NCBI RefSeq assembly: GCF_000272475.1 | Contig: NZ_AKFJ01000015.1 | Location: 1 to 64,000, forward strand | DNA length: 64,000 nucleotides | Reading direction: 5' to 3' | Source: Novosphingobium sp. Rr 2-17 | Lineage (GTDB): Bacteria > Pseudomonadota > Alphaproteobacteria > Sphingomonadales > Sphingomonadaceae | Part shown: one piece after another, positions 52,330-63,351 of the stretch | Numbering within the stretch: position 1 is the stretch's first letter | How the letters are laid out: each line of letters starts with the position of its first letter | Notes under the pieces: generated by a model | The model's database searches: none | What the model saw: only the letters and a program-made list of their open reading frames with translations | What the model was told of the DNA's origin: nothing | Position numbers and translations under genes: made by a program

Positions 52330-52534
52330 CGGCGAAATTCTCCTCTCGCGCGCCGGCGCATGACCGGCGGCCTCCGACCGTTAGATAGCGCGGCGGGAGG
52401 GCGGTTCAAGCGGCACGGACAGGATGCAGCGAATCTTCCGCAACCCTGTCAACCTTAACAACCGTTTGAGAGCGGCAGTGGTCTGTGCCAAAATGGCGGC
52501 TTCACGGCCCAGCGAAACCGGAGTGATCTAGCGC

Positions 52535-52990
52535 ATGCCCCTATTGGACGAATTCAAGAAATTCATTGCACGCGGCAATGTGCTCGATCTTGCGGTCGGT
52601 GTGATGGTCGGCGCTGCGTTCGGCAAGATCGTAACGTCACTCACCGAAAACGTCATCATGCCGGTGATCGGCTGGGCCTTTGGCGACATAGACTTTTCGC
52701 GCTACTTCCTGCAGCTTGGTCAGATTCCGGCCAGTTACAAGGGCAGCGCTACCGACTACGCCGCGCTCAAGGCCGCTGGCGTAACCATGATCGGCTATGG
52801 CGAATTCATCACCGCCGTCATCAACTTCCTGATCATCGCCTTCGTGCTGTTCCTGCTGGTCCGCTCGATCAACACCATGGTCGACAAGGTGAAGAAGGAG
52901 CAGGAAGCCGCGCCTGCGCAAGCTCCGGTCGATCCGCAGCTCGACACGCTCAAGGAAATCCTGGTGGAACTGCGCAAGCGCGAAGGCTGA
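52535..52990 (+). CDS. mscL: Large-conductance mechanosensitive channel MscL
   Basis: A homopentameric channel that opens under membrane tension during osmotic downshock. 151 residues: EFKKFIARGNVLDLAVGVMVGAAFGKIVTSL (N-helix and TM1), a periplasmic loop, TM2 (EFITAVINFLIIAFVLFLLVRSIN), and the charged C-terminal bundle. The start has a GGAGTGA site. It stands alone, divergent from lemA and upstream of the tmRNA. Confidence 0.97.
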   Translation: MPLLDEFKKFIARGNVLDLAVGVMVGAAFGKIVTSLTENVIMPVIGWAFGDIDFSRYFLQLGQIPASYKGSATDYAALKAAGVTMIGYGEFITAVINFLIIAFVLFLLVRSINTMVDKVKKEQEAAPAQAPVDPQLDTLKEILVELRKREG

Positions 52991-53038
52991 GCAGGCAAGC
53001 CTTTGGCTGGGCGGGACGATTCCCGTTCACACACTCAC

Positions 53039-53066
53039 TTCACATTCACGTCCAAGCGCCTATATG
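53039..53066 (+). promoter_or_regulatory. Predicted sigma-70 promoter of the tmRNA gene
   Basis: TTCACA (53039-53044), 16-base spacer, TATATG (53061-53066). The expected transcript start near 53072 agrees with the beginning of the tmRNA acceptor half. Confidence 0.5.
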
Positions 53067-53069
53067 GGT

Positions 53070-53420
53070 CGGTGCCGGTTTCGACCGGATATGATGATAA
53101 ACTGCGCCGTGTAATAGACGCAGCGGACCCGGGGGCGGTACCCGGCGGCTCCACCATCACCCGTCCCGTTCGGAGCGATCCGGCGGGGCTACCCTGTTGT
53201 CGCAGGGGTGATGACGGGGCCGAACTAGGATCGACGTGTGTTCAAAAGCGGTGTTTTCATCCGGGCTGAGTAACCCGTTCAAGGCTCAAAACTCATAAGT
53301 GCCAACGACAACGAAGCACTTGCTCTCGCAGCGTAATTCTAGGGGCTAACGCCCTGAAGTTACAAAGTTAGAACACGGTTGGACCCACCGGGTAACAGAA
53401 GGGATTCCAGGGGCCCGGGG
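53070..53420 (+). ncRNA. ssrA: Two-piece (permuted) transfer-messenger RNA
   Basis: The acceptor half is encoded first. It ends in T-stem CCGGG/CCCGG, acceptor strand CGGCTCC (53146-53152), A and an encoded CCA (53154-53156). The intervening segment follows, then the coding half starting GGGGCCG (53216-53222), whose seven bases pair with CGGCTCC (one G-U). GATCGACG matches the conserved 5' region. The tag frame at 53301-53336 reads GCC AAC GAC AAC GAA GCA CTT GCT CTC GCA GCG TAA, i.e. ANDNEALALAA. The outer ends are approximate; a GGGGTGA/TCACCCC hairpin at 53417-53444 may close the gene. Confidence 0.95.
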
Positions 53421-53625
53421 TGAGCCTTGCAACAGAATCACCCCACCTTCCAACATGCATGCAGCGCGCCTCGGCCCGGAGCGGATTGGCGGTTTGCCAT
53501 CATCGCTGTTGCCAATCGCGTCCCGTTGCGTCATATATTGAGCATTCCTCCCCGGGACAGCTTTGCCATAAACGTTTCGTATCCGCCGTTGGTGGTGTGT
53601 GCGCGCAAAGCAATGTGAGGAATCC

Positions 53626-55752
53626 ATGACAGACAGGATCGACCGTTCCGGTCTCCAGATCGACACAGGCCTGATACGTTTCGTCGAGGAGCAAGTGCTT
53701 CCGCCGATCGGGCTGGATGCTGCCGCGTTCTGGAGCGGCTTCGCGGCGCTGCTGGCGCAATTCGCGCCGCGCAATCGTGCGTTGCTCGCCAAGCGCGACG
53801 ATCTGCAGGCGCGGATCGATGCCTGGCACATCGCGCGTAAGGGTAGCCCGATCGACCAGGGCGAATACCAGGCATTCTTGCGCGAGATCGACTATCTCGT
53901 GCCCGAGCCGGCGCCGTTCGCCATCGAAACCCAGAACGTCGATCCCGAAATCGCCACCATGGCCGGGCCGCAACTGGTCGTGCCGGTCCTGAACGCCCGC
54001 TTCCTGCTCAACGCCGCCAACGCGCGGTGGGGTAGCCTTTACGACGCTTATTACGGCACCGACGCGCTCGACGCCGCGCCCGCGCAAGGGCCGGGCTACG
54101 ACCCGATCCGTGGCGCTGCCGTCGTCGCGGCGGGGCGTGCGTTCCTCGACAGCGCCGTGCCGCTGAAGCACGGCTCGTGGGCGCAGTTCGATCGCGGTCA
54201 AGGGTTGAACCTCGCCGATGACACGCAGTACGTCGGCGATACTGACAAGGGCATGCTGTTCACCAGCAATGGTCTGGCGATCGAGGTCGTGTTCGATCCG
54301 GACAGCCCGATCGGCGCGACGGACCCGGCGGGTATTTCCGACATCGCGCTGGAAGCCGCGCTCACCACCATCGTCGACTTGGAAGATTCGGTCGCGGCGG
54401 TCGATGCCGACGACAAGGTCGCCGCTTACACCAACTGGCTCGGCTTGATTCGCGGAGACCTGAGCGAGACCTTCCAAAAGGGCGCGAAGACGATCACGCG
54501 CGAATTGGCGGGCGACAAGGCGGTCACGCTGCGCAGCGGCGAGCGGGCGGTTCTGTCCGGCCGATCGCTGTTGTTTGTGCGCCATGTCGGTCACTTGATG
54601 ACCAACCCGGCGATCCTGCTGTCGGATGGCTCCGAGGTTCCCGAGGGCATCATGGACGCGGTCATCACCTGCGCGATTTCCAAGCAGGACATCCTGGGGC
54701 TGGCCAAGTACGGCAACAGCCGCAGCGGCTCGATCTATATCGTCAAGCCAAAGATGCACGGACCCGAAGAGTGCGCCTTCACCAACGACTTGTTCGACGC
54801 GGTCGAGGATCTGCTGGGCATGACGCGCCATACGCTGAAGGTCGGCGTCATGGATGAGGAGCGGCGCACCTCTGCCAACCTGGGCGCGTGCATCGAAGCG
54901 GTGAAGCAGCGCATCGTCTTCATCAACACCGGCTTCCTCGATCGGACCGGAGACGAAATCCACACCTCGATGCGGGCAGGGCCGATGATCCGGAAGAGCG
55001 CGATCAAGGGCTCGGCCTGGATCGCGGCTTACGAGAAGCGCAACGTTGCGATCGGCCTCCAGCACGGGCTGTCCGGGATTGCTCAGATCGGCAAGGGCAT
55101 GTGGGCCGCGCCGGACAAGATGGCGGACATGATGGCGCAGAAGATCGGCCACCCCCGCACCGGCGCGAACACCGCCTGGGTTCCGTCTCCCACCGCCGCC
55201 ACGCTGCACGCCACGCACTACCACCAGGTCGATGTCTTCGGCCTGCGCGCCGAGATCGCCCAGGAAGCGATCCCCAGCCTGGACGAGTTGCTGACGATCC
55301 CGCTCGCCGCTGGCGTCAACTGGTCCGAAGAGGAAGTGCGCGAGGAACTGGACAACAATGCGCAAGGCTTGCTGGGCTATGTCGTGCGCTGGATCGACCA
55401 GGGCATCGGCTGTTCCAAGGTGCCCGATATCGATGACGTCGGGCTGATGGAGGACCGCGCGACTTTGCGTATCTCCAGCCAGCACATGGCGAACTGGCTG
55501 CTGCACGGTGTCTGCTCACAGGACCAAGTGATGGATTCGCTCCAGCGCATGGCGGCTAAGGTGGATGCCCAGAACCAGGACGATCCGAGCTATGAACCGA
55601 TGGCCGGCAACTGGGATCGCAGCATGGCCTTCCAGGCCGCATGCGACCTTGTGTTCAAGGGCGCGGAGCAGCCTAACGGGTACACCGAGCCGCTGTTGCA
55701 TGGCTGGCGACTCAAGAAGAAGGCGAGAGTCCCGGTTTCCTTGACTTTGTAA
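53626..55752 (+). CDS. glcB: Malate synthase G
   Basis: Condenses glyoxylate with acetyl-CoA to malate. The 708-residue monomeric G isoform has [31 protein letters not shown] and [16 protein letters not shown] in the TIM barrel, and the C-terminal [19 protein letters not shown] with the catalytic Asp nearby. ATG 53626 with a GAGG site is preferred over ATG 53599. Isocitrate lyase is not in the window. The 200 bases upstream, after the tmRNA, hold no further gene. Confidence 0.97.
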   Translation: MTDRIDRSGLQIDTGLIRFVEEQVLPPIGLDAAAFWSGFAALLAQFAPRNRALLAKRDDLQARIDAWHIARKGSPIDQGEYQAFLREIDYLVPEPAPFAIETQNVDPEIATMAGPQLVVPVLNARFLLNAANARWGSLYDAYYGTDALDAAPAQGPGYDPIRGAAVVAAGRAFLDSAVPLKHGSWAQFDRGQGLNLADDTQYVGDTDKGMLFTSNGLAIEVVFDPDSPIGATDPAGISDIALEAALTTIVDLEDSVAAVDADDKVAAYTNWLGLIRGDLSETFQKGAKTITRELAGDKAVTLRSGERAVLSGRSLLFVRHVGHLMTNPAILLSDGSEVPEGIMDAVITCAISKQDILGLAKYGNSRSGSIYIVKPKMHGPEECAFTNDLFDAVEDLLGMTRHTLKVGVMDEERRTSANLGACIEAVKQRIVFINTGFLDRTGDEIHTSMRAGPMIRKSAIKGSAWIAAYEKRNVAIGLQHGLSGIAQIGKGMWAAPDKMADMMAQKIGHPRTGANTAWVPSPTAATLHATHYHQVDVFGLRAEIAQEAIPSLDELLTIPLAAGVNWSEEEVREELDNNAQGLLGYVVRWIDQGIGCSKVPDIDDVGLMEDRATLRISSQHMANWLLHGVCSQDQVMDSLQRMAAKVDAQNQDDPSYEPMAGNWDRSMAFQAACDLVFKGAEQPNGYTEPLLHGWRLKKKARVPVSLTL

Positions 55753-55779
55753 AGGGCCGGGCCTATCTGCCGGCCTTTC
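55751..55779 (+). terminator. Weak hairpin terminator after glcB
   Basis: AAAGGGCCGG (55751-55760) and CCGGCCTTT (55770-55778) form a stem with one bulged G directly at the glcB stop, followed by TTTCC. Confidence 0.55.
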
Positions 55780-55808
55780 CATCCTTACCGATTTCAACGG
55801 GAGTGCCC

Positions 55809-56153
55809 ATGGCGCGCGTTACTGTCGAAGACTGCGTCGACAAGATTCCCAACCGCTTCGACCTCGTCCTGCTTGCCGCACAGCGTGCGCGCGAGATTTC
55901 GGGCGGTGCCGAACTGACCGTCGATCGCGACCGTGACAAGAACCCGGTTGTGGCTCTGCGCGAAATCGCAGAGCAGACCGTGCGTCCTGCACAGCTGAAG
56001 GAAACGCTGATTTCCTCGATGCAGCGTGTGCTGCCTGACGACGACGACGAAATGGACGACATCGGCTCGCTCAGCCAGTCGGCCGAAGCGCTGCGCATCA
56101 CTGCCTCGGCACCGACGCGCAACACCTCGCTCGGTGGCGATTACGACGGTTGA
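55809..56153 (+). CDS. rpoZ: RNA polymerase omega subunit
   Basis: The small subunit that helps assemble RNA polymerase. 114 residues starting [30 protein letters not shown], the standard omega N-terminus, followed by [11 protein letters not shown]. The acidic C-terminus ([11 protein letters not shown]) is an alphaproteobacterial type extension. GTG 55803 would add two residues. No spoT/relA gene follows, unlike in E. coli. Confidence 0.96.
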   Translation: MARVTVEDCVDKIPNRFDLVLLAAQRAREISGGAELTVDRDRDKNPVVALREIAEQTVRPAQLKETLISSMQRVLPDDDDEMDDIGSLSQSAEALRITASAPTRNTSLGGDYDG

Positions 56154-56197
56154 TCGTTTTCGTTGACTGATCCTGGCGTGACGTCGACGATTTCCAG

Positions 56198-57055
56198 GTG
56201 ACTGGAAAAAAGAGCAAATTGCCCCGCATCGCAGGGTATTCCGGGGGACTGGTCGTCAAGGCCGGTCCCCTTGTTGATTCGAAGCCCGCGACCGACGAGC
56301 CCGTCGCTTCGGGTGGGATCGTGGCGATCTACAGCGTGAAGGGCGGGGTGGGGAAAACCACCTTCGCCGCCAATCTGGCTTGGTGCTCGGCACAGGCAGG
56401 CCGGCGCACGCTGCTGTGGGATCTGGATGCCGCGGGCGGCGCGGGATTCCTCTACGGCATAGAGCCCGAGGCCGATCATCCAGCATCCGATATGTTCGCG
56501 CGCCTTCGCTCTCCCAAGCGCCTGATCCGTTCGACCGCTTGGGATGGATTGGATATACTGCCGGCGGACGAATCGATCCGCGCGCTAGACAGCCAGTTGC
56601 TGCGGCTGGGTAAACGCCGCCGCGTCGCCAAACTCGCTGAAGAACTGGCGGCGAGTTACGATACCATCGTCCTCGATTGCCCTCCGGTGTTGAACGAACT
56701 GTCGGCGCAGATCATGCGGGCGGCAGACCTGGTGATCGTGCCATTGCCACCGTCCCCGCTTTCGGCTCGCGCCCTCGATCTCGTTCGGCGCGAAGTGGCA
56801 GGCGACGGTCGCAATCATCCGCCGATATTGCCCGTGCTCTCCATGTTGGACTTACGCCGTGCGCTCCACCGCGAGGCGCGCGATGCACAACCGAGTTGGC
56901 CGGCGATTCCCTATGCGAGCGTGGTGGAGCAATGCGCCGTTCGCCACCTTCCGGCAGGCGCCCTGGCACCGCAAAGCCCCGCCGCGCTGGCATTTGCGCG
57001 CCTGTGGAGTGCGATCGCCGCCAAGTTGGAAGAGCGGATCGGGGCAAGAGCCTGA
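56198..57055 (+). CDS. ParA/MinD-like ATPase, second orphan
   Basis: A 285-residue P-loop ATPase. An N-terminal extension of about 40 residues precedes Walker A KGGVGKTTFA (48-57), WDLDAAGGAGFLYG (A' region) and TIVLDCPPVLNE (Walker B). It is related to ParA/CobQ-type proteins but carries a longer N-terminus than the 211-residue protein at 9.8 kb. GTG 56198 has a poor ribosome site, so the true start is uncertain. No ParB is nearby. It converges on ftsH. Confidence 0.82.
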   Translation: MTGKKSKLPRIAGYSGGLVVKAGPLVDSKPATDEPVASGGIVAIYSVKGGVGKTTFAANLAWCSAQAGRRTLLWDLDAAGGAGFLYGIEPEADHPASDMFARLRSPKRLIRSTAWDGLDILPADESIRALDSQLLRLGKRRRVAKLAEELAASYDTIVLDCPPVLNELSAQIMRAADLVIVPLPPSPLSARALDLVRREVAGDGRNHPPILPVLSMLDLRRALHREARDAQPSWPAIPYASVVEQCAVRHLPAGALAPQSPAALAFARLWSAIAAKLEERIGARA

Positions 57056-57089
57056 ACGCTGGGCACTGATCCAACCATGACGCTACCAT

Positions 57090-57124
57090 AAAAAAGAGGC
57101 GCCGGGATTGCTCCCGGCGCCTCT
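57090..57124 (-). terminator. Intrinsic terminator of ftsH
   Basis: On the minus strand AGAGGCGCCGGGA, GCAA tetraloop, TCCCGGCGCCTCT followed by TTTTTAT: a 13-bp perfect stem with a U-run, 33 bases after the ftsH stop. Confidence 0.95.
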
Positions 57125-57156
57125 CCTGCATTCTCCCAAGGGAGAACCGTATCCAT

Positions 57157-59088
<1,932 letters not shown>

Positions 59089-59115
59089 TTTTGTTGGAAC
59101 CGTCCTTTCGAGACT

Positions 59116-59146
59116 CCAATGTAGGCGCTACGGTTTGAATCTCAAG
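59116..59146 (-). promoter_or_regulatory. Predicted RpoH (heat-shock) promoter of ftsH
   Basis: On the minus strand CTTG (59146-59143), 17-base spacer, CCTACATTGG (59125-59116). This fits the alphaproteobacterial sigma-32 consensus CTTG-N17/18-CYTATNTNNG with one mismatch. It would give a leader of about 20 bases before the ftsH ATG. Confidence 0.58.
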
Positions 59147-59310
59147 CCAGCGTCACCGTATACAGTAATCGATATGGCGGTTTGTGGGAAAGCTTGTTCA
59201 AATTGGTTCGGCGAGACGGGATGTCGGCACTTCCGGCAGGCTGCCGACTGCGGGGCGCGGTATGGCCAGGGCAACGTGCAAAGCCAAGCAGGGCGCGCTA
59301 TCCGACTGCC

Positions 59311-60480
59311 ATGAATAACCGCCCCCTGATCCATCCCGTCTACGCCAGCATGGGCGCCACGGTGTTCGAGCACATGTCCGCGCTCGCGCGCGAAACCGGG
59401 GCGATCAACCTGGGACAGGGATTTCCGGACGGTCCGCCACCGCCTGCCTTGCTCGATGCGGCGGCGCGCGCGCTGCACGAGAAATCGAACCAGTATCCGC
59501 CCAGTGTCGGGCTGCTGGAGCTGCGCCAGGCGGCTTGTGACTTCTACGCGCGGCGGCAAGGCCTTGATCTTACGCCCGGTGAAGTTTGCATCACCTCTGG
59601 TGCAACAGAAGCGATTGCCGCCGCCGTGCTGGCACTGATTTCCGAGGGAGACGAGGTGATCGTGTTCCAACCCGCCTACGATGCCTACGCGCCGATGGTG
59701 CGGCGGGCAGGCGGGGTGCCAGTCTCGGTGCCGCTGACGCCGCCGCTCTTTCGTTATGATCCGGCGGCGATCGAAGCGGTGATAACCCCCCAGACCCGAG
59801 CGCTGATTCTCAACGATCCGCTCAATCCCGCGGGCACCGTTGCCAGCGCCGACGAACTCGCTGGTATCGCGCGGATATGCATGGAACACGACCTCGTCGC
59901 GATCTGCGATGAGGTGTGGGAGGGCGTGCGCTTTGACGGAATACGGCATCGTTCGCTGATGGCGTGCGATGGGATGGCGACGCGCACCGTCAAGATCGGC
60001 TCGGCGGGGAAGATTTTCGGCCTGACCGGCTGGAAGATCGGCTGGATGATCGCACGAGGAGAACTGACAGCGGCGCTGGGCCATGTTCACCAGTTCCTGA
60101 CCTTCACCACCGCCGTGCCGCTGCAATGGGCCGTCGCGCAGGGGCTGGCGATGGACGATCTGCTGGACGGCATCCAGGCCGGCTGGGCCGCTTCGCACGA
60201 CCGGCTCACCGCTGGGCTGAAAGGTGCCGGCTTTGCCGTGCTGCCTAATGCGGCAACATGGTTCGTCTGCGTGGACCTGACCGCCTCGGGCATCGCGTTG
60301 TCCGACCTTGAATTCAGCGAGCGCGCGGTTCGCGAAGCCGGCGTCGCGACGATCCCGGTAAGCGCGTTGTACGAAAGCGACGGCGCGCCGACAAACTTGG
60401 TGCGCTTGTGCTTTACCAAGCCCGATGCCGTACTGGACGATGCGGTGGCGCGATTGGTTCGGTGGAAGCAGGCGCTTTAG
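59311..60480 (+). CDS. Class I/II aminotransferase (methionine/kynurenine type)
   Basis: A PLP-dependent aminotransferase of 389 residues, fold type I. Seen: INLGQGFPDGPPPP, YPPSVGLLELRQA, LNDPLNPAG (cofactor-binding variant of NxPxNPxG), CDEVWEGV, and the PLP-lysine in KIGSAGKIFGLTGWKIGW. Closest in style to YbdL methionine and kynurenine aminotransferases. ATG 59311 has a weak ribosome site; the upstream extension is not family-like. Its stop is followed at once by the acetyltransferase ATG, so the pair forms an operon. Confidence 0.9.
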   Translation: MNNRPLIHPVYASMGATVFEHMSALARETGAINLGQGFPDGPPPPALLDAAARALHEKSNQYPPSVGLLELRQAACDFYARRQGLDLTPGEVCITSGATEAIAAAVLALISEGDEVIVFQPAYDAYAPMVRRAGGVPVSVPLTPPLFRYDPAAIEAVITPQTRALILNDPLNPAGTVASADELAGIARICMEHDLVAICDEVWEGVRFDGIRHRSLMACDGMATRTVKIGSAGKIFGLTGWKIGWMIARGELTAALGHVHQFLTFTTAVPLQWAVAQGLAMDDLLDGIQAGWAASHDRLTAGLKGAGFAVLPNAATWFVCVDLTASGIALSDLEFSERAVREAGVATIPVSALYESDGAPTNLVRLCFTKPDAVLDDAVARLVRWKQAL

Positions 60481-60981
60481 ATGCCCGCGTTGGATTGGCG
60501 CCCGATGCGCGCTCATGACATCGGCGGGGTGATCGATGTCGCCCGCGCCAGCTTCCCCGATCACTTCGAGGCGCGCGCGTGTTTCGAAGAGCGGTTGGCG
60601 CTGTTTCCCCAAGGCTGCCTCGTGCTTGCTCAAGCAGAAGCGGTGAAGGGCTACGTGATCGCCTATCCTTGGCCGAAGGGTGCGATCCCGCCGCTCAACT
60701 CGCTGCTGGGGCAATTACCGGATGCGCGCGACAGTTTCTACCTGCATGACCTCGCACTGCATCCTGACGTGCGCGGGCAGGGCCATGCCAGCCCTGCAGT
60801 AGAGCAGGTCGCCCGCGAACTGCGTGCGGCGGGTGGGCACGAGTTCGCCCTCGTCTCGGTGAACGGGACGAAAGGCTTCTGGCGGTCGATGGGGTTCGAT
60901 CCCGTCGCAGCGAGCGCCGATATCCAGCGCAAGCTGGAGAGTTACGGCGAAGGGGCCGCCTACATGATCCGCAAGCTGTAG
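60481..60981 (+). CDS. GNAT-family N-acetyltransferase
   Basis: A 166-residue GNAT acyltransferase. The acetyl-CoA motif A is DLALHPDVRGQGHASPAVEQV (about 84-104) with R-G-x-G-x-A. The later FALVSVNGTKGFWRSMGF is the C-terminal motif. It starts on the base after the aminotransferase stop. The acceptor is unknown; it may be the product or substrate of the neighbouring aminotransferase (inference). It ends three bases before the convergent SDR gene. Confidence 0.9.
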   Translation: MPALDWRPMRAHDIGGVIDVARASFPDHFEARACFEERLALFPQGCLVLAQAEAVKGYVIAYPWPKGAIPPLNSLLGQLPDARDSFYLHDLALHPDVRGQGHASPAVEQVARELRAAGGHEFALVSVNGTKGFWRSMGFDPVAASADIQRKLESYGEGAAYMIRKL

Positions 60982-60984
60982 GGA

Positions 60985-61725
60985 TTACGCGTTCAATCCG
61001 CCGCTCACACCGATGACTTGGCCGGTAATCTTCGCCGCGCCGTCGCTGCACAGGAACAGCGCGAGCGGGGCGATGTCGTCGGGTGTCGGCAGGCCCAGCC
61101 CGGCGCGTTTGGCGGCCTTGCTCATACGTTCCGCGCCCATTCGCTGCGCGCTTTCGGTGCCTTCGACGAAGCTGGGGGCAATGGCATGGGCACGCACCCC
61201 GTCGCGCGCGGCTTCGACCGCAAAATTGCGGATGAAGCCGATAGTGCCCGCGCGCGCAGCGCCTACCAGCGCCTGGCGCGGCGCGGCGTAGATCCCGGCG
61301 TCCGAAACGAACGCGATGATCGTGCCGCCTTCCTGCGCCAGGAAATCGTACGCGGCGTGGGCCAGGCGTTCGATCCAGCCCACCGAAACGTTGAGAAAGT
61401 CTCCGAAAGTTTCCGGCGAAGTATCTGGAAACAGGCCAGTAATACCCAATGGGCCAGTGGCAGTGCAGTCTATTACGGCGTCGATACGGCCATATTGCTC
61501 GACCACTTCGGCGACCAGCGCTTCGGCGGCGTCCTCTTCCCAGATATCGGTGGCAAACCCGTCGATTTGGCCGAGATGGGCCAAGCCCGTCACCAGCGTA
61601 TCGAGCTTTTCCAGGCTCCGTCCGTGAACCGCGACGCGCCACCCTTGCGTCAACGCCAGCTGGGCGATCGCACTGCCGATCGAGCCTGAGCCGCCGGCAA
61701 TCAGCATCAATCTGCGGTCAGTCAT
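60985..61725 (-). CDS. SDR-family protein lacking the YxxxK catalytic pair
   Basis: A 246-residue Rossmann-fold short-chain dehydrogenase-like protein. The nucleotide motif is AGGSGSIGSAIAQ at the N-terminus, with the family's GQVIGVSGGLNA C-terminal end. Where SDRs have Tyr-x3-Lys, aligned by the following AGTIGFIRNFAVE, the sequence reads VGAAR: Val for Tyr and Arg for Lys. The active-site Ser region (FVSDAGIY) remains. Catalysis by the usual mechanism is doubtful. ATG 61725 overlaps the dnaB end by eight bases. Confidence 0.85.
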   Translation of the reverse strand: MTDRRLMLIAGGSGSIGSAIAQLALTQGWRVAVHGRSLEKLDTLVTGLAHLGQIDGFATDIWEEDAAEALVAEVVEQYGRIDAVIDCTATGPLGITGLFPDTSPETFGDFLNVSVGWIERLAHAAYDFLAQEGGTIIAFVSDAGIYAAPRQALVGAARAGTIGFIRNFAVEAARDGVRAHAIAPSFVEGTESAQRMGAERMSKAAKRAGLGLPTPDDIAPLALFLCSDGAAKITGQVIGVSGGLNA

Positions 61726-63232
61726 CGTTCCCGTATGTGGCGCGCATGTCTTCGGGGGCAAGGTCGGAGAACTTGGTGATCCGCGCCTCGAAGCGCAGAC
61801 GCACCTTGCCGGTGGCGCCGTGGCGCTGCTTGGCGATGATAAGTTCGGACAGGCCGGTGATTCGCTCCATCAGCGAACGCCACTCTTCCCACTTGGCCCG
61901 TACGTCCGGCGGATCGCTCTCGGTTGGTTCCTTGGGTTCAACGGAGCGGGCGTAGTAGTCCTCACGGTAGACGAACCAGACCATGTCGGCGTCCTGCTCG
62001 ATCGAGCCGGATTCGCGAAGGTCCGACAGCATCGGGCGCTTGTCCTCGCGCTGCTCCACCGCGCGGCTGAGCTGGGACAAGGCGATCACGGGAACGCTCA
62101 ATTCCTTGGCGAGCGTCTTGAGTCCGCGCGAAATCTCGGAAATTTCGTTCACGCGATTGTCGTTGGCGCGGCCTGACCCTTGCAGGAGTTGCAAGTAGTC
62201 AATGACGATGAGGCCGATGTTATGCCGACGCTTGAGACGCCGGGCACGGGTGCGCAGCGCGGCGATGGTGAGGCCGGGCGTATCGTCGATGAATAGCGGC
62301 AGTTCCGCCAAGCGCTGGCTGGCGAACGAGAGTTGCTGGAAATCCTCCCGGCTGATGCGACCGACGCGGAGGGCTTCCGAACTGATGCCCGATTGTTCGG
62401 CCAGGATACGCGTGGCGAGCTGGTCCGCGCTCATTTCCAGACTGAAGAACGCGGTCGCTGCACCGACCGACTTTTCGACGGTGATTCCATCCGCCAGATC
62501 GCGCTGGAGCCGCGAGGCGGCGTTGTAGGCGATGTTGGTGACGAGCGAAGTCTTGCCCATGCCTGGACGTCCGGCAAGAATGATAAGGTCGGAATCGTGC
62601 AGGCCGCCGATCTTGCTGTTCAGCGAATCGAGGCCAGTGGTCTTGCCTGAGATGTGGCCGCCAGAATTAAATGCTTTTTCAATCGCTTGAATTGCAACCC
62701 TGGTAGCTTGTCCGAAGTCTTTCGCCTCGTTGGCGCCGGATGCGCCTTCCGCGACTTTGTAGAGCGCGGCCTCGGCCTGCGAAATCTGCTCCATCGGTTC
62801 GACCGACTCGGACGTATCCATCGCCCCTTCGACGAGGCCACGTCCCACCGAGATCAGTTCGCGCAGCAAGGCGAGGTCGTAGATCTGCTCGGCCAGTTCG
62901 CGCGGGGCGAGCAAGCCCTGGCCGTCAGCGGTCAATCGGGCGAGGTAGGAGACGCCGCCTAGTGCCTTGAGCGATTCGTCAGCCTCGAAGTAAGGGCGCA
63001 GCGTGACCGGGGTGACGACCGCCTTGCGATCGAGCAAGTGCAAGATGCGCTCGTAAATGCGCGCGTGGACGGGTTCGAAGAAGTGCTGGGCGCCCAACTG
63101 GGTGGGCAGTTCCTCGATAACGCGGTTGTCGATCAGCACCGCGCCCAGGAACGCGGCCTCCGCTTCGACGTTTGCAGGAAGGCTGCGAACTGTTGCTTCG
63201 GCAGGAAGGGGTAGTGTGAGAGCGGTGACCAT
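61718..63232 (-). CDS. dnaB: Replicative DNA helicase
   Basis: The hexameric fork helicase that recruits DnaG. 504 residues from ATG 63232: N-terminal DnaB-N domain (LPANVEAEAAFLGAVLIDN), linker, RecA-like domain with Walker A AGRPGMGKTSL (about 220), FFSLEMSADQLATRIL, VIDYLQLL (Walker B) and the conserved DLRESGSIEQDADMVWF. The upstream frame to 63280 is excluded since the internal start gives the normal N-terminus. Confidence 0.97.
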   Translation of the reverse strand: MVTALTLPLPAEATVRSLPANVEAEAAFLGAVLIDNRVIEELPTQLGAQHFFEPVHARIYERILHLLDRKAVVTPVTLRPYFEADESLKALGGVSYLARLTADGQGLLAPRELAEQIYDLALLRELISVGRGLVEGAMDTSESVEPMEQISQAEAALYKVAEGASGANEAKDFGQATRVAIQAIEKAFNSGGHISGKTTGLDSLNSKIGGLHDSDLIILAGRPGMGKTSLVTNIAYNAASRLQRDLADGITVEKSVGAATAFFSLEMSADQLATRILAEQSGISSEALRVGRISREDFQQLSFASQRLAELPLFIDDTPGLTIAALRTRARRLKRRHNIGLIVIDYLQLLQGSGRANDNRVNEISEISRGLKTLAKELSVPVIALSQLSRAVEQREDKRPMLSDLRESGSIEQDADMVWFVYREDYYARSVEPKEPTESDPPDVRAKWEEWRSLMERITGLSELIIAKQRHGATGKVRLRFEARITKFSDLAPEDMRATYGNDD

Positions 63233-63259
63233 AAGCGCCCGACAATGGCCTGCGACCGT

Positions 63260-63306
63260 GCCGATGCCAAGCATCGGCATGAGCCATTTTAATCCACAGC
63301 TTGTGG
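63260..63306. promoter_or_regulatory. Two palindromes in the dnaB / UPF0262 divergent promoter
   Basis: GCCGATGC-CAA-GCATCGGC (63260-63278), a perfect 8-bp-arm palindrome 28 bases upstream of dnaB, and CCACA-GCT-TGTGG (63294-63306). Either could be an operator shared by dnaB and UPF0262. The second resembles half of a DnaA box but has an extra base. Confidence 0.45.
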
Positions 63307-63351
63307 AAGGCTTGCCCGGCCCCGCCCCAACCGCGTAGAGGCCATTGGATC

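Noticed and set aside
63289..63302. TTAATCCACA considered as a DnaA box near dnaB
   Set aside because: The DnaA box is TTATNCACA; this has an extra base and stands alone, so no origin is claimed.
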